Positions 1-11,593 of a stretch of DNA of 64,000 nucleotides are shown piece after piece. The stretch is taken from NCBI GenBank assembly GCA_031472005.1, contig PZJY01000006.1, positions 2,728,001 through 2,792,000 on the forward strand, in the 5' to 3' direction. The translations under genes and the position numbers were made by a program. Numbering within the stretch: the first letter of the stretch is position 1; every line of letters begins with the position of its first letter. The notes beneath the pieces were generated by a model that did no database searches, was not told the origin of the DNA, and was given only the letters and a program-made list of their open reading frames with translations. Source of the DNA: Tetracladium setigerum (Eukaryota > Ascomycota > Leotiomycetes > Helotiales).

Positions 1-616
1 AAAGAGGATGTCAGATGTGGGGTGTTGAGTGTGATGAGCCATCACCAAACCAATGTTCTCAAAACCTTCCAACTCCACGGACATTTGTTTTCGAACAGTA
101 TTAATTATAAGAGAAGGGAGAAAATGACAGTGAAACTGCGAATGAGATGGGGAGACTGTCCATTTAGCGGGGTGATTTTTGGCCTCGATCTCATGGATTG
201 TAAACAACATGAACTTAGTTTGTGTTTGGTCGGTGACGCTCCTTAATCAACGGTGGAAATCAGATTGATGATTGAACTTGTAATTAATAGACAATCACAA
301 TCTCTCGCTGGATCACACATGTTTGCTTCTAGTTATCACCGAGTATACTGAAATGTCTGACGACTGTTAACTGTAGGCTATCCTTGACTCAATCTATAAA
401 CACCCCTGGCATTCATCACAACGTATAAATGTCCTTAGTCAGAGATGCATACTAACATCAACGATCCCATTGCCAGCTTCATCGCCCTGCTTGATTCACT
501 CAGTACGTCAAAACAATCATGACCAATTTTGACCCTTCAGATAACCATATCAATAAACCGCCTTTCCGGATCTCATCAAGACTTATAACAAACGACAATC
601 TCTCGAGTCGACCAAA
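1..616. other. Intergenic, no gene seen
   Basis: Only short overlapping reading frames without domain features. A frame from 22 to 246 has no homology I recognise and no splice partners. The last 100 bases are presumably the promoter and 5' leader of the gene starting at 617. Confidence 0.5.
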
Positions 617-1196
617 ATGGGTAATAATTCAAGCAAAATGCGCAAGAGCCCGGCGACAAGCGCAGTCAACAACGCAAGAACTCAGCAACCGCGTCCAATT
701 GCACCATCTGCACTGGTGAGAATACAACCAAACAACATCGCAAGACCTCAATTACCTCATTACGCTCAAGTACCAGCATCTAACAGAATTTACCCCTCAG
801 AAGTTATCCGCTATTCCTCAAAACCCACCCAAACCCACAACAATCAAACCTTCCCCTTCCAAACACGATCTCAAAGACCTCCTATACGTCGAAGACGCAA
901 TCCATAAACTCACCTCGCACATCGAAAAGAATGGTGGAACAGAAGCCCAAGCGGATTTAAAAGATCTCGTCCTCCAATATAACACATTATGCAACTATGC
1001 CGAAGCGACATTTGTCTTTCCAATGAGGCAGACGAGTAGCATGAAGGGATTTGACAAGATTTGGGTTGATACTGGTCCTGATAATCGGACAGCTTTGAGG
1101 TTTAGGGCGGAGGCTATGGAGGAGAGATGGATGGGGAGGGGGAAGATGGGATTTAAGGCTTCGCCGGAAGCTGATTGGATGGGTCATGGTTTGTGA
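617..1196 (+). CDS. Small hypothetical protein with N-myristoylation-type start
   Basis: Two exons, 617-715 and 801-1196, joined in phase 0 by an 85-nt GTGAGA...CAG intron, give 164 residues. The second exon stays open for 132 codons and reads as good protein, which a single-exon reading loses (it stops at 907). The protein starts MGNNSSK: Gly2 followed by Ser at positions 5 and 6 fits the fungal N-myristoyltransferase consensus, so attachment to a membrane is plausible. The middle is Pro/Ser-rich and probably disordered; the C-terminal half is helical and contains an acidic-amphipathic stretch (LKDLLYVEDAIHKL) and a basic tail. I recognise no family. It stands alone on this strand, 1.5 kb from the next gene. 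The exon structure is well supported; the function is unknown. Confidence 0.65.
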
Positions 1197-2697
1197 GAGG
1201 GAGTTCCTTTTGGGAAGTGATGGAATTAGGCGATTGGGAGGCTAGGCTTGGCATGGCTGGCATATACTTGAGGGTTTGAGATGTAATCGTAGAATAATAT
1301 CATGGTTTCCTTAAAAGGTGTGAGGAATTGAGTAACATTTGATACCCTCGAGACTTTGTGCTGGTGTTCATTTGTTTTATTTTGGCCGATTTATTACACT
1401 TTGAAAGATATTTACGACGGCAGTTTCTCTGTTCAATTTCTCGGTCGGATGATGAGGCTAGAGAGAAGATTGAAATGACACAGGTCCATAATTGACTTGA
1501 GTAGGATGGATTAATTACTCTTCTGTTTATGTTTTTGATTGAGTGAGTTGCTAGACTTAAATGACCACTTGCGATGAATCTCTTACCACTTGGAACGAAA
1601 AAGTTCAGCAATTACATTCGAGGCTTTCAAAGACTGCAAGTGATGGGAAAGAATGGAGTTCGAGAGGCTCAATTTAATGCGCCACCTGATCTAATTGCAC
1701 ACGAAAATATTCTCGACGATCTGTTGCGCGGGACACGTCAGCACTAGAGTTCAAAACCTTCATTGTTCGACGAAGACAGAGAGATTCATTGCCCTTTCAG
1801 ATATTCAAGCTTTCTAGTTAAGCCAAGTTACAGAACTGTGGATGCAAAATTATGGGTACAGAAGGCTTGATATCTCTCACTGTTGATGTGATCGCTGGGT
1901 ATTTTCCTCCAGCTAACCTGCATGATCCACATTATTTTGATTCTTCATGAACTATTCTTCAATTTTACAAACTATAAAACACAGCTTTCAACTATTCCCT
2001 TGCATACATCTAAAATTTGCGATGCGATGAAGTAACGCAAACGATTTTCTCAAATCGATTATCGCGATTCATTATCCCATTAACGCTTCCCTCAGAACCC
2101 CCACCTGATCCTCACCAACAACCATGGAGTTTCCCCAGTCTCGTAAACAACCCATGCCACCAATTACAATCCTATGGTTCTTCCAACTCCCAAAAAAGCA
2201 CGTTCTCATTCCTCGGCAGAGTTCCGTACCCGACGTTTCAAACATGTGGCACATCTCCCGCAAAGCTTGAAACAACTCTTGCATCGACCATCCTCCAGAC
2301 TATGACTATGCTTAAGTAATCACACCCAATCCTCTGGGTCAGTACACTCCCTCCACAACTCGATTGGCTCGAGTAATAAAACGGAGTTGTTTCTAGTCCT
2401 TCCCTGTTTGGTGTTTCGAGCTTTCTGGACGGGTCGTTCCATTAAAAGATCCCGAGTCCCCAGAGCGCAGAAGAGCAAAAGCATTTTCTCTTTTCTTCCG
2501 TTCGATTGATCTTAATTTCTTTCGAACTGCAATAATAAGCACCCTTTTCTTTAATTCTCCGGGTTGCTTAAGACTATTTTTCTTTTTCTTCTATTTCTTT
2601 TATATCTTAATTAGCTCTTTACACATTTCAATACACTTGACGCTGGTCGCCTTTCCCTTCTATTCAGTATATATATAATTACGCCATATTCATCAAA
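1197..2697. other. Intergenic, no gene seen
   Basis: About 1.5 kb without a supported gene. Short frames (for example 1300-1611 minus and 2017-2319 plus) lack family features. From about 2460 to 2660 the plus strand is strongly pyrimidine-rich (TTCTTTT-type tracts), followed by TATATATATAAT at 2668-2679. This is usual for the promoter and leader of a well-expressed fungal gene and belongs to the wall-protein gene at 2698. Confidence 0.45.
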
Positions 2698-3679
2698 ATG
2701 CGTATCTCAACACTCACAGCGTCCCTCGCTCTCACCCTCATCTCCCAATCAAACGCTCAAGCACCTGCCGCCAAAGCAGCCGCACCAGATGCCGCCACAA
2801 TAAATGCTGGCACAGGTATCGGTGGTCTCCTCGGTCAAGTTGGTGCCATCATCGGCGGACTGAATGGCGGAGGAGCCACAACCGTGACCGTCACAGCACC
2901 AAACACAAACCGACCAATACAAACTCAACTTCCTCCTGGACAGCAATTGCCTCCTGGACAGCAATTGCCTCCTGGACAGCAATTGCCCCCTGGACAACAA
3001 TTACCACCAGGACAGCAACAACCACCAAATAGACAGCAACCTTCTCCCCTCCCATCACCAGGCGCTGGGGGCGGACAGAGACAGCCCATCCCACCTCCAG
3101 GCCAGGGAGGACAAAATCCCACCCCACTACCACCCGGACAAGGTCGCCAAAGTCCTCTCCCTATCCCCGGACAAGGAGGTGGACAAACCCCTCTCCCACC
3201 AGGACAAGGTCGCCAAACACCTCTACCTCCCCCAGGCCAAGGCCGTCAAACCCCCCTCCCACTCCCAGGACAATCCCCACCCATTGGTCAACCAACCCCC
3301 TCCCCCAATGCAAGGCACAGCACCCCTTCCCAACCGTCCAAATCCAACTGCACCAGGAGGCGGCGCAGGAGCACCAGGTGGAGCGGCAGGAATGTTCCCC
3401 GTTTTCACGGGCCCAGCAAGAATTAGTACGATGATTCAGAATGCGCAGAGTGTAGCTAGTGTGGCGGCGACGGCGACGGGGATGGATAGGGAGATGTTGA
3501 TGATGGAGGCGAGTAGTTTGAGTGTTGAAGCCATGGCTGCTGTTACCTCTGCGGCTGCTATGAGTGCGATGCCGAGTGGGATGGAGATGAAAGGAGCGGC
3601 GGCGAGGGATGTGAGTGGGGGTATGGGAGTTGCGGTTTGTGTGGTTGTGGCTGTTGGAGCTGGGGTTATGTTGTTGTAA
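2698..3679 (+). CDS. Secreted Pro/Gly/Gln-rich cell-wall protein, probable GPI anchor (apparent frameshift)
   Basis: The product starts with a clear signal peptide (MRISTLTASLALTLISQSNA) followed by an Ala/Gly-rich segment and a long PPGQ-rich region with five tandem LPPGQQ units and then TPLPPGQ-type repeats. The frame that starts at 2698 runs to 3426, but its last part (Arg-rich) does not fit the rest. The next frame, open to 3679, continues the proline-rich pattern, then gives an Ala/Met/Ser-rich domain and a hydrophobic C-terminus (VAVCVVVAVGAGVMLL) typical of a GPI-anchor signal. One extra base in each of the C5 runs at 3296-3300 and 3302-3306 joins the frames into 327 residues and keeps the TPLPP repeat in register. 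I see no intron with usual signals in this interval. Likely a structural or adhesive wall protein, linked to the outer surface. Confidence 0.7.
2929..3018 (+). repeat. 18-nt minisatellite, five units, in frame (LPPGQQ)
   Basis: Five consecutive 18-nt units. The first three differ by at most one silent base and units 4 and 5 differ by silent third-position changes only, so the repeat is kept at protein level. Such in-frame repeats expand and contract by slippage, making this a likely length-polymorphic site between strains. Confidence 0.9.
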
Positions 3680-4218
3680 GTTTTTTGATGTATTGTAGAC
3701 CGGGGATTTGGGAAGTTATTGGGTTTGGTTGAGTCTGCTGGTCGGATTTTGCATTTTGTATATAATGAATTCTTAGGTAGGATATCGACTTTCTCTAAGC
3801 GAGAAGGTGGGTGGCTCTCTGTTTTGGAAGACTAGTTAGGGTAGACTTCTTGTATATTCAATACCCTTGTCATTAATGAATAGATCTACTAAAAGTGATA
3901 TTATTCGAATGAGGAACAACTCCAGAGTGGACTGACTTTTGGGTTGGACTTTGCTTCAAGTAAAAGAAGGGGGCATCATTGGTCGTGTGAGTACAAGCAG
4001 CCAAGATGAATTGTGGAAGGGACATTACACACTTCGTGGAAACAGCTGAGTAACAGGAAGAGAATATTGTGGAGAGAACGAAGTAAGATGTCAGATCAAT
4101 AGCGATCAATAGCTCTTTAAGATTAAGCGAGGGTAGTATATTCTTAAACAGACAACGCTAATACAACATCAACACACCGAAGTCCTTCCAACCACGCAAA
4201 AACCTTAATAAATAAGAA
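3680..4218. other. Intergenic between convergent genes
   Basis: Short 3' spacer between a plus-strand and a minus-strand gene. It holds AT-rich termination-like sequence and no supported reading frame. Confidence 0.5.
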
Positions 4219-5823
4219 CTAAACACGGCTACTATTCATCACAGTCTCCCTCTCCACCTCTCTACCGTTCTCACTGCCATCATAAACACTCTCATGCAAC
4301 TCCTTATCATCAATCTTCGTGATTTTCTGCATGATCGCCGCCGCGAAGAGATCACCACTGACATTGACAGCCGTACGGAATCGATCCAAGAACCAATCAA
4401 TAGCGACGACAACACCGTACATACCAGACATAGGGATGTTGACGGCACTAGCGATCATGACGACCAAGACGAGAGAGGAGCTGGGAATAGGAGTTGTACC
4501 GATGGAGGCGAGGGTAGAAAGAAGGATGACAATAATATAGTCAACTGGGCCGAGGGTAATTCCTTGTGTAGCAGCGAGGAAGGTTACGACGACGGGGAAG
4601 TAAATTGCAGTTCTGAGTAGATGTTAATTTGAAGTAAAGCTAGACGAAAAGATGTTGAACTTACCCATCCATGTTGATCAAACATCCCAGAGGAACGACA
4701 AACTTCACGATGGTCTCAGGTACTCCTCGAGCTCTCACACACCTCAGAGTAACGGGTAGGGTGGCAGCAGAACTGGCGGTACCCCAGGCCGTGATCCAAG
4801 CTGGAGAGTTTTTGGCCCAGAAAGCCCAAGGGTTCTTTCTAATAACGGCAAAGTAAATGGCGGGCAGGATGATGAAAAGGTGAATGAACATTCCTGAAAG
4901 CGAACCTGCGATGAGCATGGCCAAGTTGTAACCAATGTCTTCGATTTTGAGTCGGAAAAGGTTGGGCAAGATGAGGAAGAAGACACCGATAGGTGCAAGC
5001 TTGATCAAGAAGGTGATAATGGTTGTAATCATCTTGTCGATTTCGTCGACCGCGCGAAGGATGGCCGAGCCTGGTTTGAGCAAGTAACCCACAACAACAG
5101 CGGCGACAAGGACTGCAAGGAAGTGGTTCTGGGCGAGAGAGTTGACCGGATTATCTGTGACAAGAGAGTTGAACATATCAGCAATAACGGTGTGGATCTG
5201 GACGCTTTGGCGTTCCTTGTAGAGTGCCTGGTCCTTTTCGCTGATGTTGAGAGTATCTGGGTCGACTTCTTGCATAAGCGGAGCCCAGACCTGGGACGTC
5301 ATGACTGTGCTGTGAGCAATGGCAACGAGTGTGGTGACGACGAAGTAGCCGATTGTCCAATTTGCTAGTCTGGCTCCTCCTTTGGTCATTTCCTTGAGCC
5401 GTTGAATGGCTATGATGATTGCCGTTGCGATCAAGGGAAGAACTAGATGTGTACCATTAGAAGAGTACTTATGTTATGAGCCATATAGAGAGACGTACCA
5501 ACCGCCTTCAAGGCACGCAACCAGAGTACACCAGGAATTCCCACCAGAACTACAGCAGATGTAGGAATGTCGTCAACCTGGGTGGTAATGATCATTCCCA
5601 GAGCGATCGCGAATGCGGCAGCACAAATGATCTGGGGCGCGGATCCCGCTACAAAAAAGATATTCCACCATGGCTTCTTTTGAGTGACCACTTCCTCTTG
5701 ACGACTGGTATCTTGAGAGGAAACATGATCAACCTTTGAGTCAGAGAAGTCCTTTGAGTTTGAGTGCTCAGGATACTCTGTGGCAGGAGGTTGGATCTCC
5801 GAACGCTGAACCTCTTTTTCCAT
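4219..5823 (-). CDS. Dicarboxylate/amino acid:cation symporter (SLC1/DAACS family)
   Basis: Three exons (5823-5499, 5442-4665, 4612-4219) with introns of 56 and 52 nt (GTACGT...CTAG and GTAAGT...CTCAG) encode 498 residues. The cytoplasmic N-terminus (about 65 residues) is hydrophilic. It is followed by SLC1-type membrane segments, the re-entrant hairpin region rich in Ser (TASSAATLPVTLRC) and the family signature NMDGT in LINMDGTAIYFP, which forms the sodium/substrate site of GltPh-like transporters. The second intron splits the Gly codon of this signature. A second Ser-rich hairpin follows (TLASIGTTPIPSSS). Expected role: uptake of dicarboxylates or acidic/neutral amino acids across the plasma membrane, coupled to cations. 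The exact substrate cannot be read from sequence. All exons join in frame without correction. The start at 5823 is the only Met before the first membrane segment. Confidence 0.92.
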
Positions 5824-7138
5824 CCTGAAGAGTTGCGAGCAGCAAAGTACAAGAAATGGTTGATTTGATTAGGACTAAACAGAGTGAGATCGACGATTCC
5901 GAAGTTCACTGCGAGGAAAATCACTGCCTTCATATACTCCCATGAGAACAACCTCGGGCAAAATCCAACATTTCTTTATCTGTGGCGATTCCTACACCCT
6001 TCCACATCAAGTCCAGGCTGCCATCATAAGGTATTGGCAATTCAAACACATCAGGAAGGTCCAAGTATTACAATCCTTTGGCAATCATGTCCATTCTTTT
6101 ATGTGGATAGAATGGTGCTTGGTGGTACTTGGAGTCGCTTGGATTTTCATGGCAGCATGCATCACGTGAGTGAGAGTGTGTGATCATTTCCTAAAACTGA
6201 CGCTATCAGAACATCCTGGGCATATGTAACGAGACACAAGGCACTGCCAATGAAAATAAGCGGAGAATAATGATGGGCATGCCGAATCATCGTTGAGATT
6301 GCTGGCGTGCCGTTGCCGAGTTCCGCCCAGTTGCCAACCTCTTGGAATACCCGCTGGCATGAATTGGCGCTTATTTCAGGGAGATAACATCAGGGTAAAT
6401 CCAATCGAACTGAACATACGGTAGCTTGAATCGTACGAGTGCAGAAACATGGCAGGGTAGAAAGAATAAAGGATGGCATGGCAACCTGAATTGATCTTGC
6501 CTTCTTCAAACGAAAATGAAAATCGACAAATTTAGTAGGCGATAAGAGAGGAATGCAACAACCTTTCACACCCTTGTTCTTGAGTGGAGGAGTCGCGATA
6601 GCATAGTAATTATACATGTTACCCAAGATGCAAAAGTGGAAGAAGCTAGGTTGTAGATTATCTGAGAACACCCAAAACTCTTCAGTTGTTCAGACCAGCA
6701 CATGGAAAATCAAGAAAACAAAGCGAGGACAGGATACAACATCAAAATCCAATCACTGCACGGAATATGCCCAAGGGGCTTTGCTTGAAGGAGGGCATTT
6801 ATTGTTTCTTGGTTTATGTCATTCTCTCAGTTCTAATCATCTGATCAATCTCATCATTATTCGTCCTCCAAGATCTCACCATAGCTTCCATGTCCCCCAT
6901 GTTCAACACGAGACCAGGTTAAGTGCTTCAAGGCAAAATAAACCATTTATACGAGCAGCAAATGTAAAAGCAACGAAAACTAAACAAAGTCGTGACTATG
7001 AGCACGGAGGATCCCATTCACGCCTTTCTCATGTTCGATATATCTGTACAAGAGAAAAACCTCTTCCAAGCATGACTGGTCGACAAGCGAACAACTCTGG
7101 TGTGGCTCGATCATATTCTTCCTGGCATTTAGACCAAC
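5824..7138. other. Intergenic, no gene seen
   Basis: Overlapping short frames on both strands (for example 5884-6183, 6390-6671, 6616-7248) show no domain, no repeat of codon preference and no matching splice sites. Treated as the symporter promoter plus the 3' region of the next gene. Confidence 0.45.
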
Positions 7139-8876
7139 TCAACGAATTTTGGAGTTCTTACGGCAGTTTCCCACTGCGCAAGTATTGTTGTACCAGCCCA
7201 GACGAATATCATCAACCCACCAGAGTTTTGGAAGACCACCAACTGTGACATTCATGCGGACTGCATCCAGGTTGTTAAAGGTGCTATCGAGTGTAATGGT
7301 GGTGAGGGAGCAGTCCTTCAGCTCCGGGCAAGCAGGAACAGCGAGGGTTTGGGAGGTAACTTGATTGTTGGCCTTCGAGGTTCGGTCGTATCGGAAACCC
7401 GAAAACGTGAAGATGCAAGTAGCAACACGAGAATCACAACCCAGAGAAGCGCCATACATGTTGAAACTAAAGCATCCAGTGAGACCCTGATCAGCATTAC
7501 CAAGGTCGCCTGACCATCCGTATTCTCGAGAGTTAGGACCTGATTCAGCGTCTGTGGCATTGACCGTGAAGTTGGGAATGAACTCTAGGAGAAGTGGCTT
7601 CGATGATGGCAAGTAAGGAACTCGAGGTGGTGGCACAACAGCGAAGCCATCAGAGAACTTAAACTTCTTGTATGGGTTGAAGAATGGCATCGGCTGGATG
7701 TCATCAATGCTTTGGTTTCCAATCACGAGAGGGGGGATGTCATCAAACTAGCCTGGTTAGCATATCTATCGAGAAGGGATTTTGTGGGCATACATTGAGA
7801 GTGAAATCACCAGTGATACCACATGTTGGAAGAGAAGAAATCAAAGACGTCGAGGAGCCCAAGGTAACGGAAGCACTTGTGGGGATGCTTGAAACGCTGG
7901 TTGAGTTGGGACCTTGGTGGGTTGACAAGTCAGAGCTGGACTGGACACTGGAGGACGGAGTCGTGTAGAAGGTTGCCAGTGTGGAAGTGCCAATAGGCTC
8001 AATGGTCGAGTGCTTCTTTGCAGATGTTGAGGTGGACGGTGCAATCCACGACAGGGTCTCACCGAGGATGACGGCAGAGGTCGAACCTCTTAGGCTTGAC
8101 GTAAGGGTTGGGGCAGTTAAGGTGGTATATTTTTGGAAGCCAGCTACAGCTGCAAAGCTGGAGATGGAGACGGAAGAGCGACTTGTTGGATAGAGATTGA
8201 AAGTAGGCTCATCAATGATCAAGGTTGGCTTGGATGACTGCTTGACATCTCCGGTTCCTCCAGTATGGGAGGTCGAAACGTTCCAGCCTCCAGCGGGCTT
8301 GCCAGTGAAAGAAGCTGTGGCAACGGGCAGAGCCGTGATTGGAGTCATCAAGACAGTAACGGTGATTTCGTTTCGAATGGTACTGCGAACGGTGGTAGTA
8401 GACTCGATTGTAGTTGTAGGTCGGGCCTCCTTTTGTGGTACAACTGTAATCACACCGATGCTGCTGGCGTAGACCAACGACTGGCCAGGAGTAGGCGTCT
8501 GCCCCAACCAAGATGTTGTGCCATCCTTAACAATGAAGCTCAAGGGGCCTTTAGGCGCAGGTTGACCAGCAGTGACGGTAAAGTAGATGGTTTCGTAGAC
8601 TGTTTCATCGTACACCTGAGAGGTGGTGGGCTTGATGCTACACTCAGGGACTGTAGCATAGACTGTAATATCGCGGGTGCGTTCGACAGTCACTGTATGG
8701 TAGATTGCCGAGGGCGTCGCGAAGACAGTCGAGACTGAGGCGCTGCAGGTCGCGTTCGAGATTCTGGAAGGGTTAGATTGAATGTCGAGATGGGGTTGGA
8801 GGTGGCAGACTTACGGAGTGGTTGCGGACACGAAGGAAGCAAGGCCAAGGAGGCCAACGACTCCCTGAATGCGCAT
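7139..8876 (-). CDS. Secreted Ser/Thr-rich protein with a conserved Cys-containing C-terminal domain
   Basis: Three exons (8876-8815, 8763-7794, 7747-7139) with introns of 51 and 46 nt (GTAAGT...CCAG; GTATGC...CTAG) give 546 residues. The first exon is a signal peptide (MRIQGVVGLLGLASFVSA). Residues of about 40-330 are Ser/Thr/Val-rich with TVTV-type strands, likely O-glycosylated stalk. The last 200 residues form a compact domain with Trp, Asn-glycosylation sites (NFTVN, MNVTV, YNNT) and Cys in LTGCFSF, LGCDSR, ATCIF, PACPELKDC and TCAVGNC, resembling the C-terminal domain of uncharacterised secreted fungal proteins (possibly the DUF7371-type family; recalled, not searched). Probably a cell-surface or matrix glycoprotein. 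The upstream region is purine-rich on the plus strand, that is pyrimidine-rich on the coding strand. Gene structure is confident; function is not known. Confidence 0.8.
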
Positions 8877-10454
8877 CTTGAACGTGTTCTCGGGATCTAG
8901 TGTCGATGAGGATGCGTTTTGTTGGAAAGAGATCTAGGATTGAAAGAGCGTCGTTGAAGTTGGGAGTGGAAGTCGAGGTGGAGGTCGAAATTGAAGAATC
9001 AAATGAGTGTATGGGAAACAAATCAAATTAAACGAAACGAACGAATGTAGGAATAGAGTAGGCTCCGAGGTCGAGAAGAATGAGAAGATGGAAGAGGGAG
9101 ATGCGGAGTGGGATGGAGATGGAAATGGAGATGGAAAGATTATTTGATTTTTGGGAGAGATATTGAGCCTGAAAAGTGAGGTAGCCTGTTGACGACGCGA
9201 CGGAGGAAGGGACGCGATGAGCCTTCCTCAAAAGAAATCAACAAATCCACAACACAATCTCCGCTCTCCAAGTGCTAGCTGGAACAAAGAGCCAATGGCA
9301 AGGTCTTGGGCGTCTTTCTATTTCATCATCTGAGGCTCAATTTTGCTTTGTTAAGGCCACCGACAAGTTGTCCGTTTCCTCCAAGGCAAGTGCTCAAAAA
9401 AGACATGAAAGAAATGCCAACTATCTAAACATATGATTATATCCCGATGTGTAAGTATTGCATTGCGTACGAATGATTCAGCCAAGGGCCCTGACATGCG
9501 CTCGTTCTTGTTCATGAACTCTCCAAGGCGAAAGCAAAACTTTGTTACTCCACTATCATTCTGCCAATGCGAGATATAGAGAAAAAGAAAAGAGATGAAA
9601 GCTTACGGAGAAGCAGCGAAACGGAAGTGCAACGAGATTGTCGCTTTCAAATTTACAAATAAAATGTGTAGCTCACCAGGGCGTCCTGCTCTACCAAATC
9701 TCAACCTCCTCCGCACTCAGATACTGGCCACTGTTGTAATTACAGTATATTCTACTGACTAAATGAAAAGTCTGCTTATTCGCTCGTCCAGGAAAGCCTT
9801 GTGTGCCTAGATGGGGATCCTGGGTTGGTGCAAGGCATCCGCAAGTCGTTTGGATGAACGTCATGTCCAACTTTGACTGGGTCGATCGATCCTAAATTCC
9901 CAAATGCTGCAAGTGAGATGCATCCTTTGCAGTCTTGAAGCTGTGGACCTGGTACTTTTGGATTGGGAGCCAGAGCTTTCGTCGTTCTTCTCTCGTTGTC
10001 TTTCTATCATTGACCACGTATACACGAGTTGACAGAATTACCATGCTCGAGACCATTGCCACAGATTGCGCAGAGAAGTAATCTGATATTAACGACAACT
10101 ACCACTTCACCCAAATCCATTTACAATCATGGTGGCTGATTGACGAAAGTGTATCAAACGGAGGTCGCGCTACAAGGATTATTAGCATTGGGATCAAGAG
10201 ATTCAAAGACACCAACTTACTTACCTACTTTCCATGGACAGCTTGTGAAGCTGTGAGAATGTGCTGAGATGGAGTTGAGTTGTCGTCGTCTAGATTGACT
10301 CGCCGCCTAATAATAAGGCAGAACTTCCCCGGATTCCAGAAACGAAATGACGACGCCCAAGCTTGGCATTTGGAAAGCTCCAAGACAGTCTCATCCTCCT
10401 CCCTCTTCTCTCTGCCAGCAGCATCTCACAAACCCCAATGCCGCCACAATAACA
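8877..10454. other. Divergent promoter region, no gene seen
   Basis: Lies between two divergently transcribed genes. From 8900 to 9180 the plus strand is rich in GA/GGA (CT-rich leader of the minus-strand gene). Short frames at 8773-9021, 9028-9231 and 9892-10098 look like by-products of this composition. Confidence 0.45.
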
Positions 10455-11593
10455 ATGCCTTCGCCTACCACTCCCCTTCTCCCACCTTCTGCACATTCGC
10501 AGCGACTACATCTCCAATCCGTAGTCTCATCCTCTTTTCTCTACCCTTTCAAGGGAATCTACGTACGCGCCCCCTCCCTTCCCCACAGACAGCCCCTCCA
10601 TCCCCCTTCCCAAATCATTTCCCAAGTCGAGACAACCTGATACTAAATCCAAATCTAACCACAGTATTTCCTCACAAACCCAACCTTCTACCCTCTCTTC
10701 GGTCGCCGCCTCATCCCCCTCACAATCCTATCCGTCATCGTCCTCGGCAACCTCTTCTTCTGGACCTACCTCCCCCAGGCAGCCTTTCTCCTCATATTCC
10801 ATGGCCCTACAGCATGGATCAGTGCGGTATTTCTCGTTCTCGGCGAAGGGCAGGTGATAATTGCGTTGTTATTTGAGGCGTGGATGGTGGATGAGACGTT
10901 GGTGGATGTGTTCGATGTACGTTTTGTCTCTAAGCTCTGGAATTACGCAGATCTACATTCTATGAGAAAGGCGAAGAGGTGTTAATTAATTCTCCCCGCA
11001 CAGGCAACACTCATCCAAGAAGGTCAAAAAGCCCTCGTGGCACCCAGCGGACCCTCCACGAAAACGCTCCCAATGCTGTGAAATCACTGGGAAAACCAAC
11101 CTCCTCGGCAATCTACTCACCCTTCTCATTCCGTCAAATCGCTGAATTCGTACGTTTTGTGTTTTCCTTCCTACCTCCCCCCATTCTCCTCCAAAACACC
11201 CCCTCTAATATATCATCACAAAACTAGGTCCTCTTCCTCCCTCTAAATCTAATCCCCATCCTCGGCGTTCCCTTTTTCCTCCTCCTCACCGGCGCCCGCG
11301 CCGGCCCCTTCCACCACTACCGCTACTTTAAGCTCCGCAACCTCACCCGCAAGCAAAAAAAGGACGAGATTCACATCCGAAGATGGAAATATACTTGGTT
11401 TGGCACTGTAGCGCTAATGCTACAGCTGGTGCCTGTATTGAGTATGTTCTTTTTGTTGACGACGGCGGCGGGGAGTGCGCTTTGGGTTGTGAAGTTGGAG
11501 GAGCAGAAGAGGATTGTCGCGGATGCGGTGGAAAGGTTGGTTCCGGGTGGGGAAGATGATCCACCGCCTGTTTATGTGGATAATCCTGTGTAG
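10455..11593 (+). CDS. EI24/RRT8-like multi-spanning membrane protein (apparent frameshift)
   Basis: Four exons (10455-10562, 10665-10916, 11004-11149, 11228-11593) with introns of 102, 87 and 78 nt, all starting GTACG and phase 0. The corrected product has 290 residues with four or so hydrophobic segments, the pattern LGKP-IYSPFSFRQIAEF followed by LFLPLNLIPILGVPFFLLLTGxRAGPFHHYRYF, and a charged tail. This matches my memory of the fungal EI24-domain (outer spore wall RRT8/LDS-like) membrane proteins, which act at lipid droplets or the spore wall in yeast. Exon 3 begins in the frame expected from exon 2 (ATLIQEGQKALV) but meets TGA at 11079, while the conserved part continues in another frame. 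One extra base in the A4 run at 11061-11064 (or CCC at 11069-11071) restores it. I infer an assembly error or, less likely, a dead gene. Confidence 0.68.

Noticed and set aside
2749..3133. Long minus-strand frames with Cys/Gly repeats
   Set aside because: They are antisense readings of the PPGQ minisatellite gene; the repeat is silent-site conserved only on the plus strand.
10979..11149. Exon 3 of the EI24-like gene read wholly in the frame of its 3' part
   Set aside because: The 5' part then gives Arg/Pro-rich nonsense, whereas the other frame gives ATLIQEGQKALV as expected after exon 2.
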